64,000 nt of DNA from Collimonas sp. OK242 (GTDB lineage: Bacteria > Pseudomonadota > Gammaproteobacteria > Burkholderiales > Burkholderiaceae_D), in NCBI RefSeq assembly GCF_900107095.1, contig NZ_FNOR01000009.1, forward strand, positions 62,001-126,000, written 5' to 3'. Positions 54,507-63,682 of the stretch are shown one piece after another. The notes beneath the pieces are model-generated. The model had not been told where the DNA came from, did not search any database, and saw only the letters and a list, made by a program, of their open reading frames with translations. The position numbers and the translations under genes are program-made. Numbering within the stretch: the first letter of the stretch is position 1; every line of letters starts with the position of its first letter.

Positions 54507-56297
54507 TTAGAACAAATCCGCATCCAATGCCATCAAGCTGGCCGAACCGGAACGCGCCTGACGAATCAGCATTGCGGTTTCCGGCAGCAGGCGGGCAAAA
54601 TAGAAGCGTGCAGTGGCCAGCTTGGAAACGTAGAACTTGTCGCCCGAGTCTTGCTTGGCGAGTGCGATCTTTGCCATTTGCGCAAAGAAGTAGGCGTAGA
54701 CCAGATGGCCGACTACGCGCAGGTAAGGAACCGCCGCGGCGCCGGCTTCGTCAGGATTCTGGAAAGCCTTCATGCCGATTTCCATGGTCAGCTTGCTGAC
54801 CTTGTCGCCCAGGTCCGCCAGCGGTGTGATGAATTCCGACATGGCTTCGTCGGCGCCGTTCTCTTCGATGAAAGCCTGTACCTTGGCGCCGAATTTCTTC
54901 AGCTTGGCGCCGTTATCCATCAGCACCTTACGGCCCAGCAAATCCAGCGACTGGATGGTGTTGGTGCCTTCGTAAATCATGTTGATACGGGCATCGCGCA
55001 CATATTGCTCCATGCCCCATTCGGCGATGAAACCATGGCCGCCGTAGACCTGCATGCACTCTGACGTGGCCGTCCAGGCGTTGTCGGTGATGAAAGCCTT
55101 GACCACCGGCGTCAACAGGGCTACTTCATCGGCCGCATCCTTGCGCACTGCTTCGTCCGGGTGATTCAGTTCCTTGTCCAGCTGCAGCGCGACATACGAA
55201 CAGAACGCGCGCGCGCCTTCAGCATACGCTTTTGCGGTCAACAGCATGCGGCGCACATCAGGATGAACGATGATAGGGTCAGCTGGCTTGTCCGGCGCCT
55301 TGATGCCCGACAGGCTGCGCATCTGGATACGGTCTTTGGCATAAACCAGTGCGTTTTGATAAGCGATTTCTGTCAAGCCGAGACCCTGCATGCCGACGCC
55401 GAGACGGGCTGCGTTCATGAACACGAACATCGCGTTCAGGCCTTTATGCGCGCCGCCGATGATCCAGCCGGTGGCGCCGTCCAGATTCATCTGGCAGGTC
55501 GAATTGCCGTGGATGCCCATTTTTTCTTCGATCGCGCCGCAGGTGATCGGATTGCGCGCACCCAGCGAGCCATCTGCATTCGGCAGGAATTTCGGCACCA
55601 GGAACAGGGAAATGCCTTTCGAGCCTTCAGGCGCGCCTGGCAAACGTGCCAGCACCAGATGCAAGATGTTGGCGGACATGTCGTGTTCGCCGGCCGAGAT
55701 GAAGATCTTGCTGCCGGTGATCTTGTAGGAGCCGTCGTCTTGCGGCTCGGCCTTCGAGCGCAGCATGCCGAGATCGGTGCCGCAATGAGCTTCGGTCAGG
55801 CACATGGTGCCGGTCCATTCGCCGGACACCAGTTTAGGCAGGTACAGCGCTTGCTGTTCTGGCGTACCGTGCGCGTGCAGGCATTCGTAGGCGCCGTGCG
55901 ACAAGCCCGGGTACATGGTCCAGGCCTGGTTCGACGAATTCATCATTTCATAGAATGAATTGTTCATCACCAGCGGCAAGCCTTGGCCGCCGAATTCCGG
56001 ATCGCATGACAATGAAGGCCAGCCGGCTTCCACGTATTGCTTGTAAGCTTCCTTGAAGCCCTTGGGCGTGGTCACGGCATGCGTGGCCTTGTCGTGATGA
56101 CAGCCTTCGCGATCGCCGGAGTGGTTCAGCGGGAACAGGACTTCGGAAGTGAACTTGCCGCCTTCTTCCAGCACTTGATTGATGATATCGGCATCGATAT
56201 CAGCATGCTTTGGCAATTGTTTCAGTTCATCTTCTACATGCAGCAACTCGTGCATGACGAATTGCATATCCCGCAGTGGCGCGACGTATTGACCCAT
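54507..56297 (-). CDS. acyl-CoA dehydrogenase with C-terminal extension (FadE-like)
   Basis: A 596-residue FAD acyl-CoA dehydrogenase. It starts with a DUF-type N-terminal segment (MGQYVAPLRDMQFVMHELL) and has MCLTEAHCGTDLGMLRSKA, ISAGEHDM, CQMNLDGATGWIIGG and the catalytic region MQVYGGHGFIAEWGMEQYVRDARINMIYEGTN (in part). About 120 residues at the C-terminus form the long-chain-type extension. It performs the first oxidation step for medium- or long-chain acyl-CoA. It is the second gene after the TetR regulator. Confidence 0.94.
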   Translation of the reverse strand: MGQYVAPLRDMQFVMHELLHVEDELKQLPKHADIDADIINQVLEEGGKFTSEVLFPLNHSGDREGCHHDKATHAVTTPKGFKEAYKQYVEAGWPSLSCDPEFGGQGLPLVMNNSFYEMMNSSNQAWTMYPGLSHGAYECLHAHGTPEQQALYLPKLVSGEWTGTMCLTEAHCGTDLGMLRSKAEPQDDGSYKITGSKIFISAGEHDMSANILHLVLARLPGAPEGSKGISLFLVPKFLPNADGSLGARNPITCGAIEEKMGIHGNSTCQMNLDGATGWIIGGAHKGLNAMFVFMNAARLGVGMQGLGLTEIAYQNALVYAKDRIQMRSLSGIKAPDKPADPIIVHPDVRRMLLTAKAYAEGARAFCSYVALQLDKELNHPDEAVRKDAADEVALLTPVVKAFITDNAWTATSECMQVYGGHGFIAEWGMEQYVRDARINMIYEGTNTIQSLDLLGRKVLMDNGAKLKKFGAKVQAFIEENGADEAMSEFITPLADLGDKVSKLTMEIGMKAFQNPDEAGAAAVPYLRVVGHLVYAYFFAQMAKIALAKQDSGDKFYVSKLATARFYFARLLPETAMLIRQARSGSASLMALDADLF

Positions 56298-56323
56298 GGT
56301 GCTCTCCTGATGATTGGATTTAT

Positions 56324-57022
56324 CTAGTGTGCAGCTGTCGTTTTGGCAGCGATTTTTTGATTCGTTTGTGAGGATTTCCTGGCAGCCGAAGCCGGGAGTG
56401 ATTTCGGATCGCGGTAACTGTCGATCAGGCGATCAAAGCCCTTTTGAGCACGTTCCACGCTGCCGGCTTTTTTCAGGAAACGCGCATCGTGATGCAAGCC
56501 CAGGATCAGGCCGTACATCTCGTAGACCAACTGGTCGGCGTCGGTATCGGCACGCAGGTGGCCGGCTTCGATTGCCTGCAATGTGCAACGATGCAAGGCT
56601 TGCTGCCAGGTACGCACCATGGTGACCAATTGTTCGCGGATTTCACCGGGACGGTCGTCGTACTCGACCGCGCCGCTGATATAGATGCAACCGGAGGCAA
56701 TTTCAATCGTCACCTGCCTGATCCAGCGTGCAAACATGCCTTCCAGGCGCGGCAGGCCGCGTGCTTCCTTGATGCTTGGATAGAATACTTCCTGCTCGAA
56801 CTGGCGATGGTAAAGTTTCACCACTTCGATCTGCAGATCTTCGCGCGAGCCGAAATGGGCGAACACGCCGGACTTGCTCATGTTCATTTTTTCGGCCAGC
56901 AAGCCGATCGTCAGACCCTCAAGGCCGTCGCGGCTCGCCAGCGTGATGGCGACGTCGAGAATCGCTGCGCGCGTCATTTCGCCTTTGCGCATGAATTTCG
57001 GCGGCATGTCAGTATGTGCCAC
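56324..57022 (-). CDS. TetR/AcrR-family regulator of the beta-oxidation operon
   Basis: A 232-residue regulator. The N-terminal helix-turn-helix (about residues 14-62) reads TRAAILDVAITLASRDGLEGLTIGLLAEKMNMSKSGVFAHFG (in part) and is typical of TetR. The C-terminal domain probably binds acyl-CoA, as in FadR/PsrA regulators that control fatty acid use. It is the first gene of the minus-strand operon, 27 bases before the acyl-CoA dehydrogenase, and a palindrome lies 74-99 bases upstream of it. The Lys/Ala-rich tail ends in TTAAH. Confidence 0.92.
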   Translation of the reverse strand: MAHTDMPPKFMRKGEMTRAAILDVAITLASRDGLEGLTIGLLAEKMNMSKSGVFAHFGSREDLQIEVVKLYHRQFEQEVFYPSIKEARGLPRLEGMFARWIRQVTIEIASGCIYISGAVEYDDRPGEIREQLVTMVRTWQQALHRCTLQAIEAGHLRADTDADQLVYEMYGLILGLHHDARFLKKAGSVERAQKGFDRLIDSYRDPKSLPASAARKSSQTNQKIAAKTTAAH

Positions 57023-57367
57023 GATAGTCCTACCTCTGTCTGGTTAAGTCTGGCCAATAACTCTGGCTAACGAGTCTTAATACAATCGGCGTCGGCTTGC
57101 TTGAAAACGGTTTTCAGCAAGAATGCGAACGCTCGTACTATTATGCACCAGAATCGAAATGTCAAACAGCGACTTAGAGGGGCAGTTCTACCGAGAATCC
57201 CCTCGAAATACGTCGGACGCCTGTTTAGGCAGCACGACGGGGAGAGTTGGCAGCTGCAAACGTTCCGGGCAGCTCCAAGCTAGCCCGAAAATTGCGGGGA
57301 TGCGATGTCAAATTACCACCAAACAGTGATTTCCCAGAAACCTGCCGGACTTGAAAGTAAACGGCTC
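57023..57367. other. 345-base gap upstream of the TetR gene
   Basis: No real gene. It has the palindrome at 57096-57121 and a second part-palindromic CGAACGCTCG nearby (57127-57136). The rest (57140-57367) carries only short, chance frames. Confidence 0.5.
57096..57121. promoter_or_regulatory. near-perfect palindrome, candidate TetR operator
   Basis: CTTGCTTGAAAAC and GTTTTCAGCAAG are complementary except for one extra base. Upstream of a TetR-family gene this is the expected place for self-control. Confidence 0.5.
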
Positions 57368-57754
57368 CTACGATTGCGTCTTGTCCAGCAGACGGCGGTC
57401 ACGCTTGGTCGGCCGCCCTTTGATCTGCATGGTCGGCTCTCGGAAAAACCTCCTGTCTTCCGCCAGCGTCGCGCGCTTCACCACGCTTTGTTCGGTTTCC
57501 CGATAAAGCGTCTGCGCAATCGCCGCCGAGCTGCGGGTATCGCTCAGGAGCAATATCGTCACCTCCCAAACGCTGGCGCCATTGTCAATTGCCAGGATAT
57601 CGCCGATCTTGAGGTTGTGGGCGGGCTTGGTCCGCTCATCGTTCAGCCTGACCTTGCCGTTATCGACGGCATCGCTCGCCAGCGTGCGGGTCTTGAAAAA
57701 CCGCGCCGCCCACAGCCATTTGTCGATACGCACTGCTTCGACTGTTTTACCCAT
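57368..57754 (-). CDS. hslR: RNA-binding S4-domain heat-shock protein Hsp15
   Basis: A 128-residue protein with an S4 RNA-binding domain: VRIDKWLWAARFFKTRTLAS (residues 8-27), DNGKVRLNDERTKPAHNLKIGD. The basic C-terminal part ends with KGRPTKRDRRLLDKTQ. Hsp15 binds free 50S subunits carrying nascent chains and helps recycle stalled ribosomes. It is followed at 41 bases by the Nif3-like gene on the same strand. Confidence 0.93.
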   Translation of the reverse strand: MGKTVEAVRIDKWLWAARFFKTRTLASDAVDNGKVRLNDERTKPAHNLKIGDILAIDNGASVWEVTILLLSDTRSSAAIAQTLYRETEQSVVKRATLAEDRRFFREPTMQIKGRPTKRDRRLLDKTQS

Positions 57755-57794
57755 GATCTGATTTACCTATCTAGCCAATGCCCAACCCATGCAT

Positions 57795-58562
57795 TTACAC
57801 CGGGTTGTCGATATCAATGAATTGATGCTGCAAGCCGAAACGTTCTGCCAGATGGCGCCCCAGGGCTTGCACTCCGTAGCGTTCGGTAGCGTGATGGCCG
57901 GCCGCCAGGTAAGCCACGCCGGTTTCACGCGCCAGATGCACGGTCGGCTCGGAAATCTCGCCGCTGATGTAGACCCCGGCGCCGGCGGCAATCGCATCGC
58001 CCAGTAAATTCTGCGCGGCGCCGGTGCACCAGGCAATCTGCCCCAACCGCTGCGACGGGTCGCCGATCAGGACCGGCGGGCGATGCAGCCGGCTTTCAAT
58101 CAGGTTTGCCAGATCGCCCACGGTACGGACCTGCGGATCGCTCACGCTTCCCAGCCAGCCCAGCATATCGTCGCCGAAGCGGCCGTTCGGCAGCAGATCC
58201 AATTGCTGCGCCAATTGCACATTGTTGCCAAAATCCGGATGGGCGTCGAGCGGCAAATGATAGGCGAACAAATTGATGTCATGCGCCAGCAGCAATTTCA
58301 GACGTTTGTGCTTGGGCCCGATAACGCGCGCATCCTCGCCGCGCCAGAAATAGCCGTGATGCACCAGGATCGCATCTGCGCCATTGGCGACGGCGGCTTC
58401 CAGCAAAGCATAGCTGGCGCTGACGCCGCTCACCAGACGCCTAATTTCAGCCCGTCCTTCCACCTGCAAGCCATTTGGGCAATAATCACGGAACTGTGTA
58501 ATATTTAATGCTTCGGCAAGATATTTTGCGAGTTCATCGCGATTTACCGATTTCTGATTCAT
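57795..58562 (-). CDS. Nif3-like dinuclear metal-centre hexameric protein
   Basis: A 255-residue NIF3/YbgI family protein. Metal ligands are in [15 protein letters not shown] (about residues 63-77), [18 protein letters not shown] and, near the C-terminus, [13 protein letters not shown] with the final Glu. [11 protein letters not shown] is the family start. It forms a toroidal hexamer and binds two metals per subunit; a GTP cyclohydrolase I type 2 label is sometimes given but not established. It is divergent from the DegQ-type protease. Confidence 0.92.
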   Translation of the reverse strand: MNQKSVNRDELAKYLAEALNITQFRDYCPNGLQVEGRAEIRRLVSGVSASYALLEAAVANGADAILVHHGYFWRGEDARVIGPKHKRLKLLLAHDINLFAYHLPLDAHPDFGNNVQLAQQLDLLPNGRFGDDMLGWLGSVSDPQVRTVGDLANLIESRLHRPPVLIGDPSQRLGQIAWCTGAAQNLLGDAIAAGAGVYISGEISEPTVHLARETGVAYLAAGHHATERYGVQALGRHLAERFGLQHQFIDIDNPV

Positions 58563-58653
58563 GGTTTTTGCCTCACGATTCCTTACCCCCGATTTCCGGC
58601 TTTTGATTTCCGATTTTTTACTTCCGATTTTTTATTTAACTTAAGACTTCACT

Positions 58654-59820
58654 ATGCGACGTTTCTGGCTGTTATTTGCGCAAACCATCACCGTCGGTTT
58701 AGCGATCTGGTTCATTGTAGCGACCTTGAAGCCGCAATGGATAAACGGCTCTCTGACCAGCTCGCCCTTGCACATCGCCACCTCCAAGGTGCCATTGCAA
58801 GAAGCCGCGCCGGGAACGCCGGCGCCGGGCTCTTATCGCCAGGCCGCGCAACGGGCCATGCCGTCAGTGGTCAATGTTTTCACCAGCAAGGACGCCAAGC
58901 CGGTCAGCCCTGAAGTAATGGAAGATCCGCTGCTCAGGAAGTTCTTCGGCGATCGCGGCGACGATGCGGAGGAGAAGCAGTCCAGTCTCGGCTCAGGCGT
59001 CATCGTCAGTTCGCAGGGTTATATCCTGACCAATAACCATGTCGTCGAAGCCGCCGATGAAATCGAAGTGGCGCTGGCCGATGGCCGCACCGCCACCGCC
59101 AAAGTCGTCGGCACCGATCCGGAAACCGACCTGGCCGTGATCAAGATCGATTTGCCGAACCTGCCTGCGGTCACGCTGGGCCGGGTCGACCAGGCCAGCG
59201 TCGGCGACGTCGTGCTGGCCATCGGCAATCCGTTCGGCGTCGGCCAGACGGTCACCATGGGGATTATTTCGGCGCTGGGCAGAAGCCATCTCGGCATCAA
59301 TCAGTTTGAAAATTTCATCCAGACCGACGCCGCGATCAATCCGGGCAATTCCGGCGGCGCCTTGATCGACACCAACGGCAACCTGATCGGCATCAATACC
59401 GCCATCTATTCACGCACCGGCGGTTCGCTCGGGATCGGTTTTGCGGTGCCGATGACTACGGCAAAATCCGTCATGGAATCGATCATCAATACCGGCCATA
59501 TGGTACGCGGCTTTATTGGCGTCGAACCTCAGGACATCACACCGGAACTGGCGGAAAGCTTCGGCTTGAACAGAAGCACCGGCGCCATCATCGCCGGCGT
59601 GATCAAGAACGGTCCGGGCGACAAGGCCGGCTTGAAACCGGGCGATATCCTGGTAGCGATCGACGGCAAGTCGATCGCCGACAGCAATGACATGACCAAT
59701 CTGATAGCCCAGCTGCAGCCCGGCAGCAAAGCCAAATTGACGGTATTGCGCAAGGCCCGGGAAACCACGGTGGAAGCCGTTATCGGCAAGCGGCCGCCGA
59801 TGAAACGGGCTGCAGAATAA
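58654..59820 (+). CDS. HtrA-family serine protease with one PDZ domain (DegS/DegQ type)
   Basis: A 388-residue periplasmic protease. An N-terminal hydrophobic segment (LLFAQTITVGLAIWFIVATL) has no clear cleavage site, so it is probably an anchor as in DegS. The catalytic triad is His about 129 (TNNHVVEA), Asp about 158 (ETDLAVIKI) and Ser about 233 (GNSGGALI). One PDZ domain follows (about 280-375; GFIGVEPQDITPELAE, GLKPGDILVAIDG). It is next to tatC-tatA and his genes as in many Burkholderiales. Single PDZ plus anchor suggests envelope-stress signalling. Confidence 0.93.
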   Translation: MRRFWLLFAQTITVGLAIWFIVATLKPQWINGSLTSSPLHIATSKVPLQEAAPGTPAPGSYRQAAQRAMPSVVNVFTSKDAKPVSPEVMEDPLLRKFFGDRGDDAEEKQSSLGSGVIVSSQGYILTNNHVVEAADEIEVALADGRTATAKVVGTDPETDLAVIKIDLPNLPAVTLGRVDQASVGDVVLAIGNPFGVGQTVTMGIISALGRSHLGINQFENFIQTDAAINPGNSGGALIDTNGNLIGINTAIYSRTGGSLGIGFAVPMTTAKSVMESIINTGHMVRGFIGVEPQDITPELAESFGLNRSTGAIIAGVIKNGPGDKAGLKPGDILVAIDGKSIADSNDMTNLIAQLQPGSKAKLTVLRKARETTVEAVIGKRPPMKRAAE

Positions 59821-59882
59821 ATGCGCGACGCTGTCCGCGCTCAATGTCCCACATTCGCACAATCGCACAAAGGAAACCCGTA

Positions 59883-60569
59883 ATGCACGTACGTGATCTG
59901 ACGCAATACCTTGCCGAACTGTCGGAGAATAACAACCGGGCCTGGTTCGTCATGAACAAGCCGCGCTACGATATCTTGCGCGCGGAATTTCTGGAACTGG
60001 TGGTGCGCCTGATCGCCCAGATCAGCAAATTCGATCCGGCGATCGCCGGTTGCAATCCAAAGAAGGCGCTCTTCCGGATTAACCGCGACATGCGCTTCTC
60101 GCACGACAAGAGTCCGTACAAAACCTACTTCTCGGCATCCATCACCGCCAGCGGCCTGAAGAAACCGAGCCAGGGCGGCGGTCCTGCTTATTACTTCCAT
60201 ATCGACGCCGGCGGCACCCTGCTCATCGCCGGCGGCGAATACATGCCGCCGCCAGACCGCTTGCGGGCGATTCGCCGGCAAGTGATCGCCGATGCAAGCG
60301 GCTTTGGCAAACTGCTGAAAAACAAGAAATTGAAGGAGACTTACGGCGATTTGCAGACCGAGGGGCAACTGACGCGTCCGCCCAAAGGCTTTGATGCGGA
60401 CTCGCCGCACATCGAATATATCAAGCTGAAGAATTTCATCGTCTGGAAGGAGCAGGCGCTGAAGAAGATGCTGTCGGATGCGCTGGAGAAAGAGCTGGTG
60501 GCGGGCTTTAAAGACGCCTACCCGCTGGTCGGCTGGTTGCGGCAGATCAAAACCCCGGTCGCCGAATAG
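59883..60569 (+). CDS. DUF2461-family protein
   Basis: A 228-residue cytoplasmic protein. DUF2461 marks are YLAELSENNNRAWFVMNKPRYD, FRINRDMRFSHDKSPYKTYF and AYYFHIDAGGTLLIAGGEYMPP; the C-terminus reads KNFIVWKEQALKKML. The family has no known function. AAAGGAAA precedes ATG 59883; an upstream ATG at 59844 would add 13 residues. It converges with tatC. Confidence 0.9.
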   Translation: MHVRDLTQYLAELSENNNRAWFVMNKPRYDILRAEFLELVVRLIAQISKFDPAIAGCNPKKALFRINRDMRFSHDKSPYKTYFSASITASGLKKPSQGGGPAYYFHIDAGGTLLIAGGEYMPPPDRLRAIRRQVIADASGFGKLLKNKKLKETYGDLQTEGQLTRPPKGFDADSPHIEYIKLKNFIVWKEQALKKMLSDALEKELVAGFKDAYPLVGWLRQIKTPVAE

Positions 60570-60592
60570 GCCCTAACGGCCGCTCCGTGAAT

Positions 60593-61414
60593 TCAGATAG
60601 TCTCTTCCGACTCAGCCGGCGCCTGCGTCGCCTTGACGAACAGCGGCGCCACCAGCAAGCCGATCTCGAACAACAGGCATAAAGGCACAGCCAGCAGCAT
60701 TTGGCTCATGATGTCCGGTGGCGTAACGATTGCCGCCACCACGAAGGCGCCCACAATCACGTAAGGGCGGATCGATTTCAGCTTTTCCACCGAAACCAGG
60801 CCCATGCGCACCAGTACGATGACCACGATAGGGACTTCAAAAGTCATGCCGAAGGCGAGAAACATGGTCATCACAAAGTCGAAGTAACTATCGATATCCG
60901 GCGCCACCGAGACCGATTTCGGCGCGAAATTGTTGATGAAGTGGAAGATCACTCCGAATACCAGGTAATAACAAAACGCGACACCGGTGATGAACAATAC
61001 CGACGACGAAATCACCAGCGGCGCGATCAGCTTCTTTTCATGCGTGTACAAGCCTGGCGCGATAAACGCCCACAGCTGGTACAGCACCCACGGCAAGGCA
61101 ATCACAAAAGCCAGCAGCAAGGTTACCTTGACCGGAATCAGGAACGGCGTGATGACGCCGGTAGCAATCATCTTGCTGCCCACCGGCAAAGCCGCCAGCA
61201 TCGGCGCCGCCAGCAAATCGTAGATATGCGCGGCCCAAGGCATCAGGCACAGGAACACCACGATCACCGCAATCGATGCCTTCATGATGCGATTGCGCAA
61301 TTCCACCAGGTGCGAAATGAACGTCTCTTCGACGCCGCTGGTTTTTTCGAAACCGCTGGTTTTTTCGAAACCGCTGGTTTTCTCGAAACCGCTGGTTTTC
61401 TGTTCTTCAGTCAT
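60593..61414 (-). CDS. tatC: Sec-independent protein translocase TatC
   Basis: A 273-residue inner-membrane protein with six helices. Family marks are FISHLVELRNRIMKA, LWAFIAPGLYTHEKK, PDIDSYFDFVMTMFLAFGMTFEVPI (in part) and VTPPDIMSQMLLAVPL. The N-terminus carries three tandem copies of a six-residue unit (KTSGFE) encoded by 18-base repeats. TatC with TatB binds twin-arginine signals of folded proteins. It is the third gene of tatABC. Confidence 0.96.
   Translation of the reverse strand: MTEEQKTSGFEKTSGFEKTSGFEKTSGVEETFISHLVELRNRIMKASIAVIVVFLCLMPWAAHIYDLLAAPMLAALPVGSKMIATGVITPFLIPVKVTLLLAFVIALPWVLYQLWAFIAPGLYTHEKKLIAPLVISSSVLFITGVAFCYYLVFGVIFHFINNFAPKSVSVAPDIDSYFDFVMTMFLAFGMTFEVPIVVIVLVRMGLVSVEKLKSIRPYVIVGAFVVAAIVTPPDIMSQMLLAVPLCLLFEIGLLVAPLFVKATQAPAESEETI
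61335..61406. repeat. 18-base tandem repeat in the 5' end of tatC
   Basis: Unit CCGCTGGTTTTTTCGAAA at 61335, 61353 and 61371 (third copy with TTC for TTT), with a fourth partial copy from 61389. It encodes KTSGFE repeats in frame, so changes in copy number keep the reading frame. Confidence 0.9.
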
Positions 61415-61514
61415 GGGAGCACGGTGTATTGCAAACAAGCGAATTTGCGGATTTCAAGCTGCGGCCGGCAGTACGAAATGTTGCAGGGCGAAGGTTGCCG
61501 GACGAAGCATGAAA

Positions 61515-62009
61515 TCATGAAAAAAATGAACCGGAAGCCTTGTTTTGGCTGGCCGGGCGATATTTCGCAACACGTGCGGCGCCGGACAAGACACGCGCCT
61601 TCTGGCCGCTTTGTTGTTTGTACCAGGCGGGAATGGCGCTGGTACGCGCCAGCTTTTTCTTGCGAAAACTCCTGGCCTTGATGGCCAGCTGCTCGACGTT
61701 GAAACTGTCCGCGCTACTGGCACTGCCATCGTCCCAGACGTCATGCAGCGACTGCCTGGTATCTGAGACGCTACGGGCGATGCTTTGCTCGATATCGCTG
61801 GCCGCTTCCTGCACGTCTTGCTGCATCTTGCGCAATTCTTCCAGCTCGATCTCGCGGCTGACTTCCGATTTGACTTCATTGATATAACGTTGCGCACGGC
61901 CGAACAGAGAGCCCGCCATGCGAGCTACCGTCGGCAATTTTTCCGGCCCGACGACAACCAGTGCAACGACGCCAATCAGAGCAAGTTTAGTAAGACCAAT
62001 ATCGATCAT
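61515..62009 (-). CDS. tatB: Sec-independent protein translocase TatB
   Basis: A 164-residue protein. It starts MIDIGLTKLALIGVVALVVV with the single membrane helix and the GPEKLPTVAR hinge, then an amphipathic helix (AGSLFGRAQRYINEVKSEV) and an acidic, then basic, C-terminal region. TatB forms the signal-recognition complex with TatC. ATG 62009 gives the normal start; MPLLP upstream is unlikely. It lies between tatA and tatC. Confidence 0.95.
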   Translation of the reverse strand: MIDIGLTKLALIGVVALVVVGPEKLPTVARMAGSLFGRAQRYINEVKSEVSREIELEELRKMQQDVQEAASDIEQSIARSVSDTRQSLHDVWDDGSASSADSFNVEQLAIKARSFRKKKLARTSAIPAWYKQQSGQKARVLSGAARVAKYRPASQNKASGSFFS

Positions 62010-62067
62010 GGGAAGGAGCGGCAAACATCACTCGGGCCGGCTTGAGACAGGTGCCGGCCGCAATGAA

Positions 62068-62277
62068 TCAATTGCCGGACTTGTCCTTTTCTTTAGTTGC
62101 AACGTCAATCGTCGTTTTGTCGGCGGCTTGCTTTTCTTCCTCGCCCTTGACGCCATCCTTGAAACCTTTGACGGCCTTGCCCAGGTCGGAACCCATATTG
62201 CCGATTTTTTTGGTGCCAAACACCAACATGACGATAACCAGCACGATCAACCAGTGCCAAATACTGAACGAACCCAT
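62068..62277 (-). CDS. tatA: Sec-independent protein translocase TatA
   Basis: A 69-residue protein: [20 protein letters not shown] membrane helix, the FGTKKI hinge, the amphipathic helix [20 protein letters not shown], and a charged tail. It makes the Tat pore. The start is ATG 62277, with SD-like GGAGAAAG upstream. Confidence 0.96.
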   Translation of the reverse strand: MGSFSIWHWLIVLVIVMLVFGTKKIGNMGSDLGKAVKGFKDGVKGEEEKQAADKTTIDVATKEKDKSGN

Positions 62278-62407
62278 TTCTTTCTCCTTGTCGGACAAAC
62301 GCCCGATCCTGCTAAGTCAACACACCGTTAAACCCTTACCAACCATCTGCAGCGCAACTGCCGCGCATCTGCCACATCCGCTGCCGCTGAACCCGGATTC
62401 GGTCAGC

Positions 62408-62779
62408 TCAGCGCTGGCCACGCCACGGCCTTGGTCCGCCAATGACGTGCATATGCAAATGGTACACCTCTTGGCCGCCGTCTGGCCCGACGTTGAATAT
62501 CGTCTTGTAGCCACCGCTGGCCTCGCCTTGCCCGTCCTGCTGGTAACCGCAGCCCTGCTCTTGCGCCAGGCGCGGCGCCAATAAGGTCATTTTACCCAAC
62601 AAAGCGGCGTGCGCCTCAGTACAATCGGCGAGAGTCGGAATATGCTGCTTGGGCACGATCAGGAAATGGATAGGCGCGGCCGGATGAATGTCATGAAAGG
62701 CGATCAGGTCATCGTCTTCATAGATCGCTTTCGAGGGAATCTGCTTGGCTGCAATTTTGCAAAAAATACAATTTTCCAA
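62408..62779 (-). CDS. hinT: histidine triad (HIT) nucleotide-binding protein (HinT type)
   Basis: A 123-residue protein with CIFCKIAAKQIPSKAIYED (residues 4-22), HDIHPAAPIHFLIVPKQHIP and the HIT motif VYHLHMHVIGG (about 107-117). HIT proteins hydrolyse adenosine phosphoramidates. I placed the start at TTG 62779 with GGAGA four bases upstream, which gives the family's MENCIFC; an ATG at 62812 would add 11 residues. It lies between hisE and tatA, as in related genomes. Confidence 0.93.
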   Translation of the reverse strand: MENCIFCKIAAKQIPSKAIYEDDDLIAFHDIHPAAPIHFLIVPKQHIPTLADCTEAHAALLGKMTLLAPRLAQEQGCGYQQDGQGEASGGYKTIFNVGPDGGQEVYHLHMHVIGGPRPWRGQR

Positions 62780-62846
62780 ATTATCTCCGGGTTTTAAACG
62801 ATTCTGGAACAATTCTTGAAAGACTCTTAAGCGATCCTCAAACGAC

Positions 62847-63224
62847 TCAGATCTTGCGCTGATCGGTTTCTTGCTGTTCGCGCGCCGTCAGCTTGCGGCT
62901 GGCTTTCTCTTCGATGCCGGACAAGCCTTCGCGCCGCGCCAGTTCCTGCAGCACGTCCTGTGGCGTCAGATTGAACTGGGCCAGCATGATCATCGAGTGA
63001 AACCACAAATCGGCGCATTCATACAGCACATGGGAAACATCGCCGTCTACCCGCGCATCCTTGGCCGCCATCACTGTTTCGGTAGCTTCCTCGCCGATTT
63101 TTTTCAGAATCGCATCGTCACCCTTGGCGAACAGACGCGCGACGTACGAGGTTTCAGGATCGCCGCCGTTTGCCGGTTTGCGCGATTCGATGACCGCGGC
63201 CAGGCGCTGTAGAGTTTCACTCAT
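62847..63224 (-). CDS. hisE: phosphoribosyl-ATP diphosphatase
   Basis: A 125-residue enzyme of histidine synthesis, hydrolysing PR-ATP to PR-AMP. It has [25 protein letters not shown] (in part), the acidic metal site [12 protein letters not shown] and [16 protein letters not shown]. The length fits. It lies downstream of hisI on the same strand. Confidence 0.95.
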   Translation of the reverse strand: MSETLQRLAAVIESRKPANGGDPETSYVARLFAKGDDAILKKIGEEATETVMAAKDARVDGDVSHVLYECADLWFHSMIMLAQFNLTPQDVLQELARREGLSGIEEKASRKLTAREQQETDQRKI

Positions 63225-63286
63225 GATTGCTTCAGATCCGCTTATCTATAAAAATAAAATCAAAAAATAAAATCTAAAAACGAAAG

Positions 63287-63682
63287 TTACTTGTAAATAT
63301 CGTCCGGTTCTTTCAACACCGGCTCGACCGCTTCCCAGGTATTGCTGCTGCTCTCAAGCTTCTGGAAGAAGCAGGAATGGCGGCCGGTATGGCAGGCAAT
63401 GTCGCCGGCCTGGGTCACTTTCAGCAACACCACGTCTTCATCGCAATCGAGGCGGATTTCATGCACTTTCTGCACATGGCCGGATTCTTCACCCTTGTGC
63501 CACAGTTTCTTGCGCGAGCGGCTCCAGTAAACCGCCTCGCCCAGCGCCACCGTCTTTGCCAGAGCGTCGCGATTCATCCAGGCAAACATCAGCACATCGT
63601 TCGATCCGAGTTCCTGGGCGATCACCGGCACCAGGCCGTGTTCATCCCATCTCACCTTGTTTAACCAACTCACGCCGCTCAT
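63287..63682 (-). CDS. hisI: phosphoribosyl-AMP cyclohydrolase
   Basis: A 131-residue enzyme that opens the purine ring of PR-AMP in histidine synthesis. It has [34 protein letters not shown], and the zinc-binding [12 protein letters not shown] with [10 protein letters not shown] (Cys ligands). Its start overlaps the hisF stop by four bases. Confidence 0.96.
   Translation of the reverse strand: MSGVSWLNKVRWDEHGLVPVIAQELGSNDVLMFAWMNRDALAKTVALGEAVYWSRSRKKLWHKGEESGHVQKVHEIRLDCDEDVVLLKVTQAGDIACHTGRHSCFFQKLESSSNTWEAVEPVLKEPDDIYK

Noticed and set aside
52632-55064. Open plus-strand frame of 810 codons
   Set aside because: It is antisense to the well-supported bifunctional beta-oxidation gene and its neighbour; high G+C codon bias keeps the opposite frame open. 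No protein family features are seen.
57101-57329. Two short plus-strand frames in the gap before the TetR gene
   Set aside because: They cover the palindrome, lack ribosome sites and show no conserved pattern.
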